This document shows, one piece after another, positions 1-8,714 of a DNA stretch of 64,000 bases (its first letter is position 1; each line of letters opens with the position of its first letter). The stretch is taken from contig NC_016887.1 in NCBI RefSeq assembly GCF_000284035.1, positions 1,736,001-1,800,000 on the forward strand. The letters are read 5' to 3'. The notes under the pieces were generated by a model. That model worked only from the letters and a program-made list of their open reading frames with translations, searched no databases and was not told the origin of the DNA. Origin of the DNA: Nocardia cyriacigeorgica GUH-2 (lineage in GTDB: Bacteria; Actinomycetota; Actinomycetes; Mycobacteriales; Mycobacteriaceae). Made by a program: the position numbers and the translations under genes.

Positions 1-917
1 GGATTCTGTTCGCTGACGCCTTGAATCTGCCAGCGCGAGCGAAGGTTACAGTCGATGGTCTGCGAGCAGGGGTCGTGCGCGATGTGTCACTGGTCGACGC
101 GGGCGAGGACCACGACGGGTATGTTGCCGTCGATGTCGACCTGATGGCGTCGGTTCGATTGCCGATCGGCACCACCGCTGAACTCCGCCAGCCGACGATA
201 CTTGGCGATGTCTCCATCGCGCTGATGACTCCGCCGACCGGCACGCAGGATGCCCTTCCCCCGGGCGCCACCATCGGATTGGACAAGACGAAGCCGCTGC
301 TGCAGGTTGAGGACACCATGAACGTACTCGCGACCTTCGTCCAAGGAGGAGGGATTCAACAGGCTCAGGAGATAATGAACCGCGTGAACGGGGTGCTGCC
401 GATGGACACTCGGCAGACTGCTTCGATATCCGAGGTAGTCGGTGCGGATATCATTGACCTGGCCAACCACCTGGATGCCGTCGACGCAATGCTGAACGGT
501 CTGCGCGCGAACACGGACGTGGTGCAGCGTCGAACCCCTGAATTGGAGTATTTGCTGACGGAGTCGGGGGTGAGTCAGGCCGCTGCTTCGATGACTTCCA
601 TGATCGGGTTGATCACGTTGTACGACGGATTCAAATTGCTCACAGAATCTCTCCGGTGGGTCGGCCCCCTGGCGCAATCGGGCAATGAGGCCGCACGTGC
701 CTTCGTGCCGCTATTGTTCACTCGCCGCCCGCTTGATCTGAACGCCCCCTCGAATTTGAACAAAGCCGTGGCCATTTTGCGCGAAAAGGTTATTCCGTTT
801 GTTGAGCGCGGTCCGAAGGTTAATATTGTAGGCATTGAAGGCGTCGGCCCCATATCGGACGACGATCGGATAGACAGTATTCTTGCGTCGCTGCGGATGA
901 TCGGAGTGGTTCGATGA
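1..917 (+). CDS. MCE-family protein, 5' end outside window
   Basis: The reading frame is open from base 3, so the start lies upstream; the TTG at 21 is internal. The first visible residues (ILFADALNLPARAKVTVDGL) match the interior of an MlaD/MCE domain, which normally begins about 40 residues after an N-terminal membrane anchor. The rest is the long helical C-terminal part usual for Mce proteins. MCE proteins form hexameric periplasmic tunnels for lipid or sterol import with YrbE permeases. The stop overlaps the next MCE gene by 4 nt (ATGA), so the two are translationally coupled. Position suggests MceE, the penultimate mce gene, but the lipoprotein signal that would prove this is outside the window. 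Confidence 0.85.
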   Translation, partial: ILFADALNLPARAKVTVDGLRAGVVRDVSLVDAGEDHDGYVAVDVDLMASVRLPIGTTAELRQPTILGDVSIALMTPPTGTQDALPPGATIGLDKTKPLLQVEDTMNVLATFVQGGGIQQAQEIMNRVNGVLPMDTRQTASISEVVGADIIDLANHLDAVDAMLNGLRANTDVVQRRTPELEYLLTESGVSQAAASMTSMIGLITLYDGFKLLTESLRWVGPLAQSGNEAARAFVPLLFTRRPLDLNAPSNLNKAVAILREKVIPFVERGPKVNIVGIEGVGPISDDDRIDSILASLRMIGVVR

Positions 918-1870
918 AGTCGAGTTCCGTGCTATCCCTGGTGTCGATCGGAATCGTGCTGGTTTTGGGCACCGCATACCTAGCATTCGGTGTGCTTCGA
1001 GTTGATTGGTTTTCTGGCAGGACTGTTGTGACCATGGCGCTGCCGAGGACCGGGAGTTTGCTACCCGGTTCCCCGGTCCTGTTGAGAGGAGTGAAGGTAG
1101 GAGAGATCGACTCTATCGACAAGGCCGAGCGTGGTGTCGAATTGGTGCTGGGTCTCGATCCCAAGTACAGGGTTCCTGCGACCGGCAGCGCTACTGTTGA
1201 GGACCTTTCGGGGTTGGGGGAGCCCTATATCGAGTTCGTACCGGATACTGATGCCGGGCCCTACCTGGCCGACGGTCAGCGTATCGACGCGGTTGAAGTG
1301 GTTCTACCCCGCTCGATACCTGATGTGGCGCATACTGTCACCCATCTGGTCGAGCAACTGAACCCACAGGCGATCAGCAATATCGTCAAGACCTTGGATC
1401 AGACGTTGTCGGGAACGGAAGCCGTGATGCCGCGTCTGGCGGCATCGACAACGCTGCTTTCGGAAACGATTCTGAGTAGGTCACCCGAAATCCGTAATAT
1501 CTTGACGAATTTGCAAACAATGGGTGCTGATATGGAGTGGGCCGAGGAGTCGATGACCGCCGCCGGCCCTCTGTGGGAGGAAGCCGGAGCGTGGGGCGCA
1601 CTCATCGCGGACTCTCTGGCGCGACTGTCTCGAATCGGCAATATGCCCGGGGACTATATCGAAGGAAACGGACTTATTCCCTTCCTTGATAAAGTGACGT
1701 CTTACATCAATGAGATCGGCCCCGATCTTCGTGATCTGGTCCCGGCGGTACAGCCACTGGCGGAAAGCGCGTCGAACTCCATGGCGCAAATCAACATAAG
1801 CGACCTGATAGATCGTGCACTCAGTGTCACGGGGGATGGTGCTTTGCGAATGCGGATCGCCGTCAAATAG
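914..1870 (+). CDS. MCE-family protein (last MCE gene of the operon)
   Basis: 318 aa. Residues about 7-27 are a hydrophobic anchor, followed by an MlaD/MCE beta-barrel domain (about 37-115; GSLLPGSPVLLRGVKVGEI is the characteristic strand pair). The remainder is a helical, tunnel-forming region. It overlaps the upstream MCE gene by 4 nt and is followed by an Mce-associated gene, so it occupies the mceF position. It is clearly shorter than a typical MceF (about 450-550 aa) because the C-terminal tail is missing. The stop is clean and the next gene follows closely, so this looks like a natural short form. Assignment to a particular mce letter is inference. Confidence 0.85.
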   Translation: MKSSSVLSLVSIGIVLVLGTAYLAFGVLRVDWFSGRTVVTMALPRTGSLLPGSPVLLRGVKVGEIDSIDKAERGVELVLGLDPKYRVPATGSATVEDLSGLGEPYIEFVPDTDAGPYLADGQRIDAVEVVLPRSIPDVAHTVTHLVEQLNPQAISNIVKTLDQTLSGTEAVMPRLAASTTLLSETILSRSPEIRNILTNLQTMGADMEWAEESMTAAGPLWEEAGAWGALIADSLARLSRIGNMPGDYIEGNGLIPFLDKVTSYINEIGPDLRDLVPAVQPLAESASNSMAQINISDLIDRALSVTGDGALRMRIAVK

Positions 1871-1902
1871 ATGTGAAAGAACGAGAGACACCGGAGCTGA
1901 TT

Positions 1903-2538
1903 ATGCCCACAGAAGATTCTCATGATACTGACCGCGAAGCTGCGGAAGAAAAGCCGGTTGACGCGGGTGTGCCTCGGACGTCGGTCAAGGGTGGCTCGAG
2001 CGCACGCGGGTCGGAGAGGTCGTTCTCGATAAGCCTGCGTTCTCTGGCCTTGGGAACCGCAGTAGCCCTCCTTGTTGTCGCGGTGGCCGTTTCGATTCCG
2101 TTGTGGCTCTCGGCTAGGAGCGAGTTGAAAGATCGGGACGCTGTCGTAGCCGCGGAGAAGCGCGCCGAAGAAGTAGCGTCTGAGTATGCAGTCGGAGCCT
2201 CGAATATCGACTATCAGAATTTCGACCAGTGGGTTCGTGGTTTGAAGTCCAACGTCTCGCCCGTTCTTGCAAACAAGTTCGATGCCACTGCTCCGCAGCT
2301 GAAAGAAATTGTGCTGCCACTGAAGTGGAGTTCTAGTGGAGTTCCCATCGCGGCGACAGTGCGCTCCGAACGATCGGGTGTCTATGTCGTCAATGTGTTC
2401 CTGAATGTGACATCGAAGAGTGCGCAGATACCGGAGGGTGCGCAAACGACTGTTACCTATACCGTAACAGTTGACAAGAATCTGGATTGGAAGGTAACAG
2501 ATGTCGGTGGTGTCGACTCGGCACTCCCGGCCAAATAG
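1903..2538 (+). CDS. Mce-associated membrane protein (Mas-like)
   Basis: 211 aa from the ATG at 1903. That start is chosen because GGAG at 1893-1896 sits 6 nt upstream; a GTG at 1873 would add ten residues without a comparable ribosome site. The protein has an acidic cytoplasmic N-terminus, one transmembrane helix (about 49-70) and a soluble extracytoplasmic domain starting with a charged helix and ending in beta strands. This is the layout of Mce-associated (Mas) proteins, which lie downstream of mceF and stabilise or assist the Mce importer. It starts 33 nt after the last MCE gene in the same orientation, so co-transcription is likely. Confidence 0.75.
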   Translation: MPTEDSHDTDREAAEEKPVDAGVPRTSVKGGSSARGSERSFSISLRSLALGTAVALLVVAVAVSIPLWLSARSELKDRDAVVAAEKRAEEVASEYAVGASNIDYQNFDQWVRGLKSNVSPVLANKFDATAPQLKEIVLPLKWSSSGVPIAATVRSERSGVYVVNVFLNVTSKSAQIPEGAQTTVTYTVTVDKNLDWKVTDVGGVDSALPAK

Positions 2539-2574
2539 TCACCGGGGTTTTTCGACGTTGAGGAGCTTGGAATA

Positions 2575-3477
2575 ATGACTTCGATTTCCAGCGCGGGTGT
2601 TCCCTGCCGCCGACTCGCTCTCACACGGGACGACGGTCCGACATTGCAGATCACCGAATGGGGCTCGCAGACCCCGCGAGTGACTATGGTCTTGACCCAT
2701 GGACTCGCGTTGTCGCACGAGAGTTGGGAGGACGTTGCTCAGCTTGTGATCGCTGCGGACCCGACTATTCGCGTCGTCACCTACGACCATCGGGGACACG
2801 GGGATTCGGAGTCGGCTCCGGCCAGCCTCGAGATTCTTGCGGACGATCTTGCGACTATTCTTTCGGAAACTGTGCCTACGGGTCCGGTCGTATTGGGTGG
2901 TCATTCGATGGGAGGGATGACTCTCATGGCCTTGGCTGAACGTCACAGTGAGGTGCTCGGACCGAGAATCCTCGGCGTCGCGTTGGTGTCGACAGGGGCG
3001 GGCGATATTCTGGGAAATATGCTGCGCAGCAAATTCTGGCGAAGGCTGATAATGCTGGGTCTGGAGGCGCTACCCTATATCAGGATTCCTTCCCGGCCGC
3101 TTTTCCTGATGCGGCAGTCGACACGAGGCATCCTATTCGGAGCGCGTCCTCGTCGGCACGATATGAACCGTGCTGTGCTGCAGCTCGCGAAGAGCAATTC
3201 TCGCAATGTCGCGGAGCTGACCCGTTCGATACTCTCTCACAAACGTTACGGCGTGCTGGGCAGATTCAGCTGTCGCGTCGTCGTGCTGGTCGGGTCTCGT
3301 GACCGCCTGACCCCCGTTCATCACTCGCGTGCGCTTCGGCATCGTATTCCCGGGAGTCATTTGGTCATCTTCGAAAAGGCTGGGCACTACCTGCCCTACG
3401 AACGCAGCGGTGAGGTGGCCGTCCATCTCCTCGGATTGACTCGGGAAGCGCGCATTCGCGAAGCAACCGTCGCATAG
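2575..3477 (+). CDS. Alpha/beta hydrolase
   Basis: 300 aa alpha/beta hydrolase. LTHGLALSHESW forms the oxyanion-hole HG motif and GGHSMGG the nucleophile elbow with the catalytic Ser. The acid is likely Asp in VGSRDRLTP and the base His in KAGHYLPYE. No signal peptide is seen, so it should be cytoplasmic. It begins 36 nt after the Mce-associated gene on the same strand and may be the last gene of the mce transcript. An esterase or lipase acting on imported lipids would fit, but the substrate is not shown by sequence. Confidence 0.8.
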   Translation: MTSISSAGVPCRRLALTRDDGPTLQITEWGSQTPRVTMVLTHGLALSHESWEDVAQLVIAADPTIRVVTYDHRGHGDSESAPASLEILADDLATILSETVPTGPVVLGGHSMGGMTLMALAERHSEVLGPRILGVALVSTGAGDILGNMLRSKFWRRLIMLGLEALPYIRIPSRPLFLMRQSTRGILFGARPRRHDMNRAVLQLAKSNSRNVAELTRSILSHKRYGVLGRFSCRVVVLVGSRDRLTPVHHSRALRHRIPGSHLVIFEKAGHYLPYERSGEVAVHLLGLTREARIREATVA

Positions 3478-3594
3478 CGGCATTAACATTCGTCATGCGC
3501 TGAGGGTAACGATAGGCGAATAGTTCGCTATCAGAGCTTGATATCGGTCCGGGAACCGCGGAACGCCCTTTCTCAACAGCCGGATGATGACTGT

Positions 3595-3814
3595 TAGGGT
3601 AGTGGGTGCAGCCGCAGCGCGCTGGGGCCGATGTCGTATAGTCCAGCGCCGGCTGCCGGTGCCGCTAGTTATGGTCGGCTTTGAAGCCACCGATTTCAAT
3701 GCGGGTTCCAGCTGGCTGTTTCAGCGGTTGCGGCCCGGCGCGCGGGTTCGCAACCTTGTTGTCGAACGTCTCGGCGAAGCTGTTGTTCAAGGTTGTGCCC
3801 GGCGGCAGGTACCG
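3595..3814 (-). pseudogene. IS3-family OrfB C-terminal fragment
   Basis: Read on the minus strand, this encodes YLPPGTTLNN, then GGFKADHN, a stop, and then RHRQPALDYTT and CGCTH. These align in order with the end of IS3-family OrfB transposases (consensus YIPPGTPWNNGY, DFKxxHN, HSALGYxTPAxYA, CTH). The DDE region upstream is absent and a stop interrupts the frame, so the fragment is dead. Confidence 0.65.
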
Positions 3815-3868
3815 AGCTACAGAACATGCTGGTCACCATCATCGGTCCGCCGCCCCGGTTCTAGGTTG

Positions 3869-3938
3869 GACAACGGTCGGGAGATGATTTCGGTTGCCCT
3901 GCAACCAGTTCTGCGCCGACCGGGTCGGAGTATCCTAA
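3869..3938 (+). pseudogene. IS3-family OrfB internal fragment (DNGPE region)
   Basis: The plus strand encodes LDNGREMISVALQ and then, after a one-base frame change, QFCADRVGVS. This matches the IS3 OrfB stretch around the second catalytic Asp (DNGPE). It stops exactly where the neighbouring minus-strand fragment would continue the protein, so the two pieces look like one transposase split and inverted. Confidence 0.6.
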
Positions 3939-3942
3939 GCGG

Positions 3943-5136
3943 TGACGGGACCCGGTAGTCGGTCCGCCGCGTGTGAGAACCAGTTGTAGGGGATGCAGGG
4001 TTGTAGCGTATCCGGCTGGGGCGTTGCAGCCCAGGCCGGAATCTCTTCGGCGGTGATTGTATTCTTCCTTCCAGTCGCTGATCACGACGCGGGCTTGGGC
4101 CAACGACCAGAAGCTGTTGATGTTGGGGCATTCGTCGCGTCGGCGGCGGCTGAACCATACAATGTAGCCGTTGCGGCAGGGTCGGCTAGTGTGACGAACG
4201 CTGAGCAGACCCGTTCCGCCGCCCAGTCGCCTGGCACGCGAAATTGGTCTGTTGCCGCAGCGCAGGGCGGCGGGGTAGCTGCGATCGACAGCGATTCGTT
4301 GATGAGTCCGTCGGCGGTGATCGATCGTTCCACCAGCCGGCCCAAGCATTCGCGGGTGTGTTTCATCGACGATGGAGACGATCTTGACTGGGCGTGCGTC
4401 GTCGCTGGCATCGAATCGGAAGTCCACTGCCCATACACGGTTGGGTGCCTTTGCCTCCGTCGTGGTGGTGGTGGTTTCCAGGCGTTTCGGCGCCGCAGCG
4501 GCCCTCGTAATCCCTCGTCGCGCCAGAGGCGTTGGATTTTCTTGTGATTGACTGTCCAGCACTCGCTGCGGGCGCCGTGGTAGGCGCGGCGGAATCCTTG
4601 CCGTGGATGGGTTTCGTCCAGGCACGCAGCCATTCACGCAAAGCCGCATCGGGATGTGCGTTGGTGTCGGTGGTTCGAACGCGCCGTTGTGTACTTCGAT
4701 GTTCGCCGGTAACCGGCAGGCGAACCTTTCGCGGACCCCGAGCACCCGCACCAGGTGCGCCACGGCCGCCCGCCGGCGTTCCGGGTCTAGAAGGTTCCCT
4801 TGGCGATCTCGTTCAATGCAGCTTTCTCTAGCTTCGCCTCGCCGAGAAGACTTTTCAGAGTGGAGTGTTCGCGTTCGGGGCCCTTCAACCGTTTGCCGTC
4901 GCCGGCCTTCAGCCCGCCGAACTGGTTGCGCCACCGTTAGTAGGTGGCCATGGTGATCTGCAGTGACGGCGACTTCCTTATTCTCGCCCAGCAGGTGGAC
5001 GGCCTTGCTCAGCTTGCGCACGGCCTGTGGAGGTGTGTGCCCTTTTCGTGTCGCCATAGTCATCGAGCGTTCCTGCCCACTACGTGGGCGGCAATGCTCT
5101 CACAGCCGCCGGACCAAATGTCATCGGGTCAGGTCA
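3943..5136. mobile_element. Degenerate IS3-family insertion sequence with candidate terminal inverted repeats
   Basis: The left end begins TGACGGGACCCGG (3943). The right end, read inward from 5136, begins TGACCTGACCCGATG, and both continue to a shared GGTCCGCCG/GGTCCGGCG block. These imperfect inverted repeats with TGAC termini bracket the transposase remnant and give a 1.19-kb element, in the normal range for IS3-family members. I see no convincing target-site duplication, so the exact ends are provisional. Confidence 0.6.
3990..5063 (-). pseudogene. IS3-family transposase OrfA/OrfB, multiply frameshifted
   Basis: OrfA begins at 5063 (MATRKGHTPPQAVRKLSKA, then LLGENKEVA) and runs in broken frames to an EIAKGTF-like end near 4790. 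OrfB then follows in several frames: VRVLGVRERFACR, NHKKIQRLWRDEGLRGP, PNRVWAVDFRFDA, VKIVSIVDE, RECLGRLVERSITADGLI, RNGYI and SFWSLAQARVVISDWKEEYN. These motifs are in the correct order for an IS3-family DDE transposase, but several frameshifts separate them. No functional protein can be made. Confidence 0.8.
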
Positions 5137-5245
5137 GACGAATTCGCAAAGCGCGCACCACTTGAACCTACCTATCCTCGATGATCAGACACTGCCCATT
5201 CGACCTACGGGCCGCTATGCGATGCATGGGGGACAACGCAACTGA

Positions 5246-6919
5246 CTATGGATCGAGTGTTCGCCGCACTGATGCCATCGATCGGTCATTGGCGTGGGCA
5301 TCCGATCGACTGGTTCGAGCGGCGTGTGTAGGCCAGGGGAGGTGACGTCGGCGGCGCCGTCGGATACCGCTTTCGGCGGCTTTTCGTGGAGGGGAAAGTG
5401 GGACGAGGATCAGAACCCCGGCTGTGGTGATCGCTGCCAGCGCGAGCGCCGAATGTTCCACCCCACTCCAAAAGGCATCCTTCGCATAGTCGGCGAGAGG
5501 CCTTCCTACATTACCGGCACGCTCAGCGACTTCGAGGGCACCGGCCAGGGAACTGCGGACCGGAGCGCGCGCAGGCTCGGGAAGGCGGTCCAGCACTTCG
5601 TTGATCCTCGAGGTATAGCTCGCGGACAAAATGCTACCGGAGACGGCAATGCCGATGGCCGCGCCGACTTCGCGAGTCGCGTCGTTGACCGCAGCGGATA
5701 CCCCGTGCTTCTCCAACGGTGTGTCGAGCATGATCGCGTTGGTCGCGGGGGCGGCCGACAAGCCCAGCCCGGCGCTCATGATCAACAGGGGCCAGAGAAC
5801 GTCGAAGTACGACGAACCGGTGTCGAGGCGAAGGATGGCGAGTAAGCCGACGGCGATGGTCAGAAGACCGGTCGCTGTCGTCACCCGCAATCCCGCCCAT
5901 GCAGCGATTGCCGGCGACACGAGTGACATCACGATAAGCGGAACGACCATCGGCGCCAGCGCCAGCGCCGAGCCGAGGGCATCGAACCCGAGGATGAGCT
6001 GGAAGTGCTGTACCAGTAGGTACATCACACCGAAAGTCACGAGGAACTGGATGGTTATCGATAGCGCGCCGCTCGAGAAGCCCCGGCGGCGGAACAGGCT
6101 CACGTCCAGTAGCGGGTGCTCGGCACGCACCTCGGTGAGGATAAATGCCACGGTGCCGATTACTCCCGCCGCACCTGCGACAAGAACCCGGACATCCGTC
6201 CAGCCGCGCGACGGACCCTCGATGACCGCGAACACCGACGTGCCGATGGCGAGCACGACCCAGAACATGCCGAAAAGATCGAACGGCGGGAGTTCGGCGT
6301 CCTGTGAATCAGGCACGGTGAAGGCCAGAACCAGCAGTAGTAGTGCGACGACGGTCAGACCGACGAAGATCGAATGCCACGACCACTGGGTAAGAAGCAG
6401 ACCGGATCCCACCATGCCGATCACGCCACCCGAGCCGGCGATCCCGGCCCAGACTCCGACCGCGTACGACCGCTTCTCCACTGGGAGGTTGCTTGTCAGA
6501 AGCGAGAGGGTCGCCGGCATGACGAAAGCTGCTCCTGCGCCCGCCAAGGCCCGGGAGGCAATGAGTGCCGCAGGAGTATCGAGAAATACAGGCACAACTG
6601 AAGCGGCCGCGAAGACCGCCAGGCCGACGATTAGAACGCGTCGGCGCCCATACCGATCGCCGATCGCGCCAGCGGGCAAAACCAAGCAGGCGAGGACCAG
6701 CGTGTATCCGTCGACGATCCATGTGAGAGCATTTTGATCTGCGCCGATGTCGAGCGCAAGGGCAGGCAGAGCGGTGTACAGCGCTGCCATGGCCGCAACA
6801 ACCAATGCTACTGCGGCACAGGTTATGGCCAGCGTCCAAGCCGCGGAGTTGCGGTCGCGAAGCCGGTCTCCAAAGCTGATCATGTCGGTATCCTGGTCCC
6901 TTCGGGGCGTCGTCGGCAT
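5246..6919 (-). CDS. MFS drug/metabolite exporter (EmrB/QacA, 14-TM type)
   Basis: 557 aa. After a short N-terminus the protein is a run of membrane helices with the motif-A loop GAIGDRYGRRRVL and the helix-5 pattern GVWAGIAGSGGVIG of DHA2 (14-helix) antiporters, which export drugs or metabolites using proton motive force. An Arg-rich tail follows the last helix. The ATG at 6919 is used; an ATG at 6884 (MISFGDR) with AGGA upstream is an alternative. It is very similar over its length to the MFS protein at 18518-20083, so the two are paralogues. It is co-oriented with the DUF4873 gene 19 nt upstream. Confidence 0.88.
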   Translation of the reverse strand: MPTTPRRDQDTDMISFGDRLRDRNSAAWTLAITCAAVALVVAAMAALYTALPALALDIGADQNALTWIVDGYTLVLACLVLPAGAIGDRYGRRRVLIVGLAVFAAASVVPVFLDTPAALIASRALAGAGAAFVMPATLSLLTSNLPVEKRSYAVGVWAGIAGSGGVIGMVGSGLLLTQWSWHSIFVGLTVVALLLLVLAFTVPDSQDAELPPFDLFGMFWVVLAIGTSVFAVIEGPSRGWTDVRVLVAGAAGVIGTVAFILTEVRAEHPLLDVSLFRRRGFSSGALSITIQFLVTFGVMYLLVQHFQLILGFDALGSALALAPMVVPLIVMSLVSPAIAAWAGLRVTTATGLLTIAVGLLAILRLDTGSSYFDVLWPLLIMSAGLGLSAAPATNAIMLDTPLEKHGVSAAVNDATREVGAAIGIAVSGSILSASYTSRINEVLDRLPEPARAPVRSSLAGALEVAERAGNVGRPLADYAKDAFWSGVEHSALALAAITTAGVLILVPLSPPRKAAESGIRRRRRRHLPWPTHAARTSRSDAHANDRSMASVRRTLDP

Positions 6920-6937
6920 TCGCGTAGGTCCTACGGC

Positions 6938-7273
6938 TCAGCTTTGCGTAGCTTCTACTTCCTCCAGCGTCGTCGGCACGTGATAGGGCGGTCGTCCTCT
7001 GCCCTGAACTCGATAGCGGCCCCAGAAGTCACGATCGCCGATGGTCGCCGGCGCCTCGCCCGTACTGGTCCGGATCAGCACGGAACGTCGGCGTCCCCCT
7101 AACAGATTGTCGAGTTCGTCGTTCTGGCGGATGCGCCCGTACCAGCTGAAGCGGCCGTCGATGGGTTGGAAATAGCCGCGCAGTTCGACTTGCACCTCGA
7201 CGTCGTCGGTTGCGATCACCACTGTGGCCGGCCCGATGTAGTCAGAGGCATCGTGCGGACTCTGAGACTTCAC
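6938..7273 (-). CDS. DUF4873-domain protein
   Basis: 111 aa from a GTG at 7273. GGAGG 8 nt upstream decides the start; a longer frame to 7651 would run through the promoter region. The body (YIGPATVVIATDDVEVQVEL, GYFQPIDGRFSWYGRI, FWGRYRVQGRGRPPY) fits the DUF4873 family, small beta-rich proteins often found near or fused to actinobacterial flavin monooxygenases. Divergent from the diiron oxygenase gene and 19 nt upstream of the exporter, so probably part of the same oxidation pathway. Molecular function unknown. Confidence 0.7.
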   Translation of the reverse strand: MKSQSPHDASDYIGPATVVIATDDVEVQVELRGYFQPIDGRFSWYGRIRQNDELDNLLGGRRRSVLIRTSTGEAPATIGDRDFWGRYRVQGRGRPPYHVPTTLEEVEATQS

Positions 7274-7411
7274 TGTGAACTCCTCCGTTTGGTCGATAGT
7301 CGACGCCAGCGATCGGATCGCCCGGCACTGGGGCCAAGTAGCCCGGCGTCGGGATCGGGGCCGGCCCTTGACAAGCCGCGCCGCCGGGGTCAAAGTTACC
7401 TCATACCCCAA

Positions 7412-7450
7412 GTATCCGCTACTGCCCGTATTGCACTCTTGAGCGGATAC
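7412..7450. promoter_or_regulatory. Inverted repeat, candidate operator of divergent genes
   Basis: GTATCCGCT (7412-7420) and AGCGGATAC (7442-7450) form a perfect 9-bp inverted repeat with a 21-bp spacer. It lies between the divergent DUF4873 and diiron-oxygenase genes. The TetR regulator encoded at 12351 is a candidate binder, by position only. Confidence 0.5.
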
Positions 7451-7529
7451 CGGGTTACTGCCACCGGACGTTGATCCGGACTGGATGTATCGATGCAGAG
7501 TCATCGATCGAGTCTCAAAGGAGCGACAG

Positions 7530-8516
7530 ATGACGACCAGTGACGTCAGGGCCGAGACCAACGGGCAGATTGCCGTAACCACCGACGGTATGGCGCGCGT
7601 GAGCGGTCGGCGACCCATTGACCTGCAACGATCGGCCGGACGACTGCTCAAGACTTCCGTAGAGAAGTTCTACGACGCCGAAGTCGACATCGACTGGGAT
7701 AGTCCGTGGTTGCCGGATAAGGCGTGGTTCCCCGAGCATCGCCTGTCCCTCTACGGCACCGGTCTGTGGAACCGGCTTTCCGAGGAACAGAAGATCGACC
7801 TGGGCAAACATGAGTTGGTGAGCATCCTCAGCTTCGGGATCTACGCCGAGAATTTGCTGAGTATGGCGTTGCTACGGCTGAACACGACGGGTGATCTCGT
7901 CGATAACAAGGCCCTATACGCACTTGCCGAGGTTGGCGACGAGAGCCGCCATTCCACAATGTTCGCGCGTCTGATCGCCAAAACGGGGATCCCGCCCTAC
8001 AAGCTTCCGCCAGGGTTTCTGTCGCTGGCGAAGATCCTGCATTTCGTCCCGCTCGGGCCCTCGATCCAGGGCGCGACCTTGCTGATCGAGGAGATTCTCG
8101 ATCGGGCACAGCGTGAAGCGATGAACGACGAACGCCTACAACCGCAGGTCCGGCAGTTGATGAAAATTCACGTGCTCGAGGAGGCCCGCCACATCACGTT
8201 CGCGCGCTCCGAGCTTGTCGAGGGTATGCGGTCGCGAGGCCGGATCTCGCGGGCATGGCACCGCGGCGTCCTCGCAGTTGTCGCGAACCTGTCCTACCCG
8301 ATCTTGATCAATCCCAAGCTGTACCGTGCTGTCGGCGTGCATCCTCTGCGGGGGTTCCTCGCTTGCCAATTCGGCCCGCACTACCGGGAGAACCTGCAGT
8401 TCATGTCCGAGCCGATGATCCGATTCTTCGATGAGGCAGGAATGATGGAAGGTCGCTTCACCATGTTCCTTTGGCGCCTGACGAGGAGCCTCCCCGACGA
8501 TATCGCCCGGCGGTGA
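7530..8516 (+). CDS. AurF-like diiron oxygenase
   Basis: 328 aa from the ATG at 7530, with AAAGGAG 6 nt upstream; a start at 7485 lacks this. The sequence shows a ferritin-like helical bundle with iron-ligand pairs: Glu in YAENLLSM, GDESRHSTM, IEEILDRA and EEARHITFA (two ExxH-type motifs). This fits the AurF / p-aminobenzoate N-oxygenase family, which uses a diiron centre for N-oxygenation or hydroxylation. The electron donor is plausibly the flavo-iron-sulfur reductase at 11213. Head of a co-directional cluster with a monooxygenase, SDR and reductase. The substrate is unknown. Confidence 0.75.
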   Translation: MTTSDVRAETNGQIAVTTDGMARVSGRRPIDLQRSAGRLLKTSVEKFYDAEVDIDWDSPWLPDKAWFPEHRLSLYGTGLWNRLSEEQKIDLGKHELVSILSFGIYAENLLSMALLRLNTTGDLVDNKALYALAEVGDESRHSTMFARLIAKTGIPPYKLPPGFLSLAKILHFVPLGPSIQGATLLIEEILDRAQREAMNDERLQPQVRQLMKIHVLEEARHITFARSELVEGMRSRGRISRAWHRGVLAVVANLSYPILINPKLYRAVGVHPLRGFLACQFGPHYRENLQFMSEPMIRFFDEAGMMEGRFTMFLWRLTRSLPDDIARR

Positions 8517-8714
8517 ACAGACTCGGACCGGCGTGAACAGCACCACGCATATTGCTGAGCGCAAGTCGCGCCGTGATATGTTGCGGCGGGCACTCGTCGA
8601 ATCCCGCGAACTCCTCGGTCCTGCCGCCGGTCCGACATATCCGCAGTAGCTGAGTAGCTATCGAAAATTTGTGGCCACCTGTACCGCACGTGAGCCAACG
8701 TTCAGAGGAAATCG

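Noticed and set aside
87..677. Long minus-strand frame opposite the first MCE gene
   Set aside because: It is antisense to clear MCE coding sequence, with Arg/His-rich composition and no motif.
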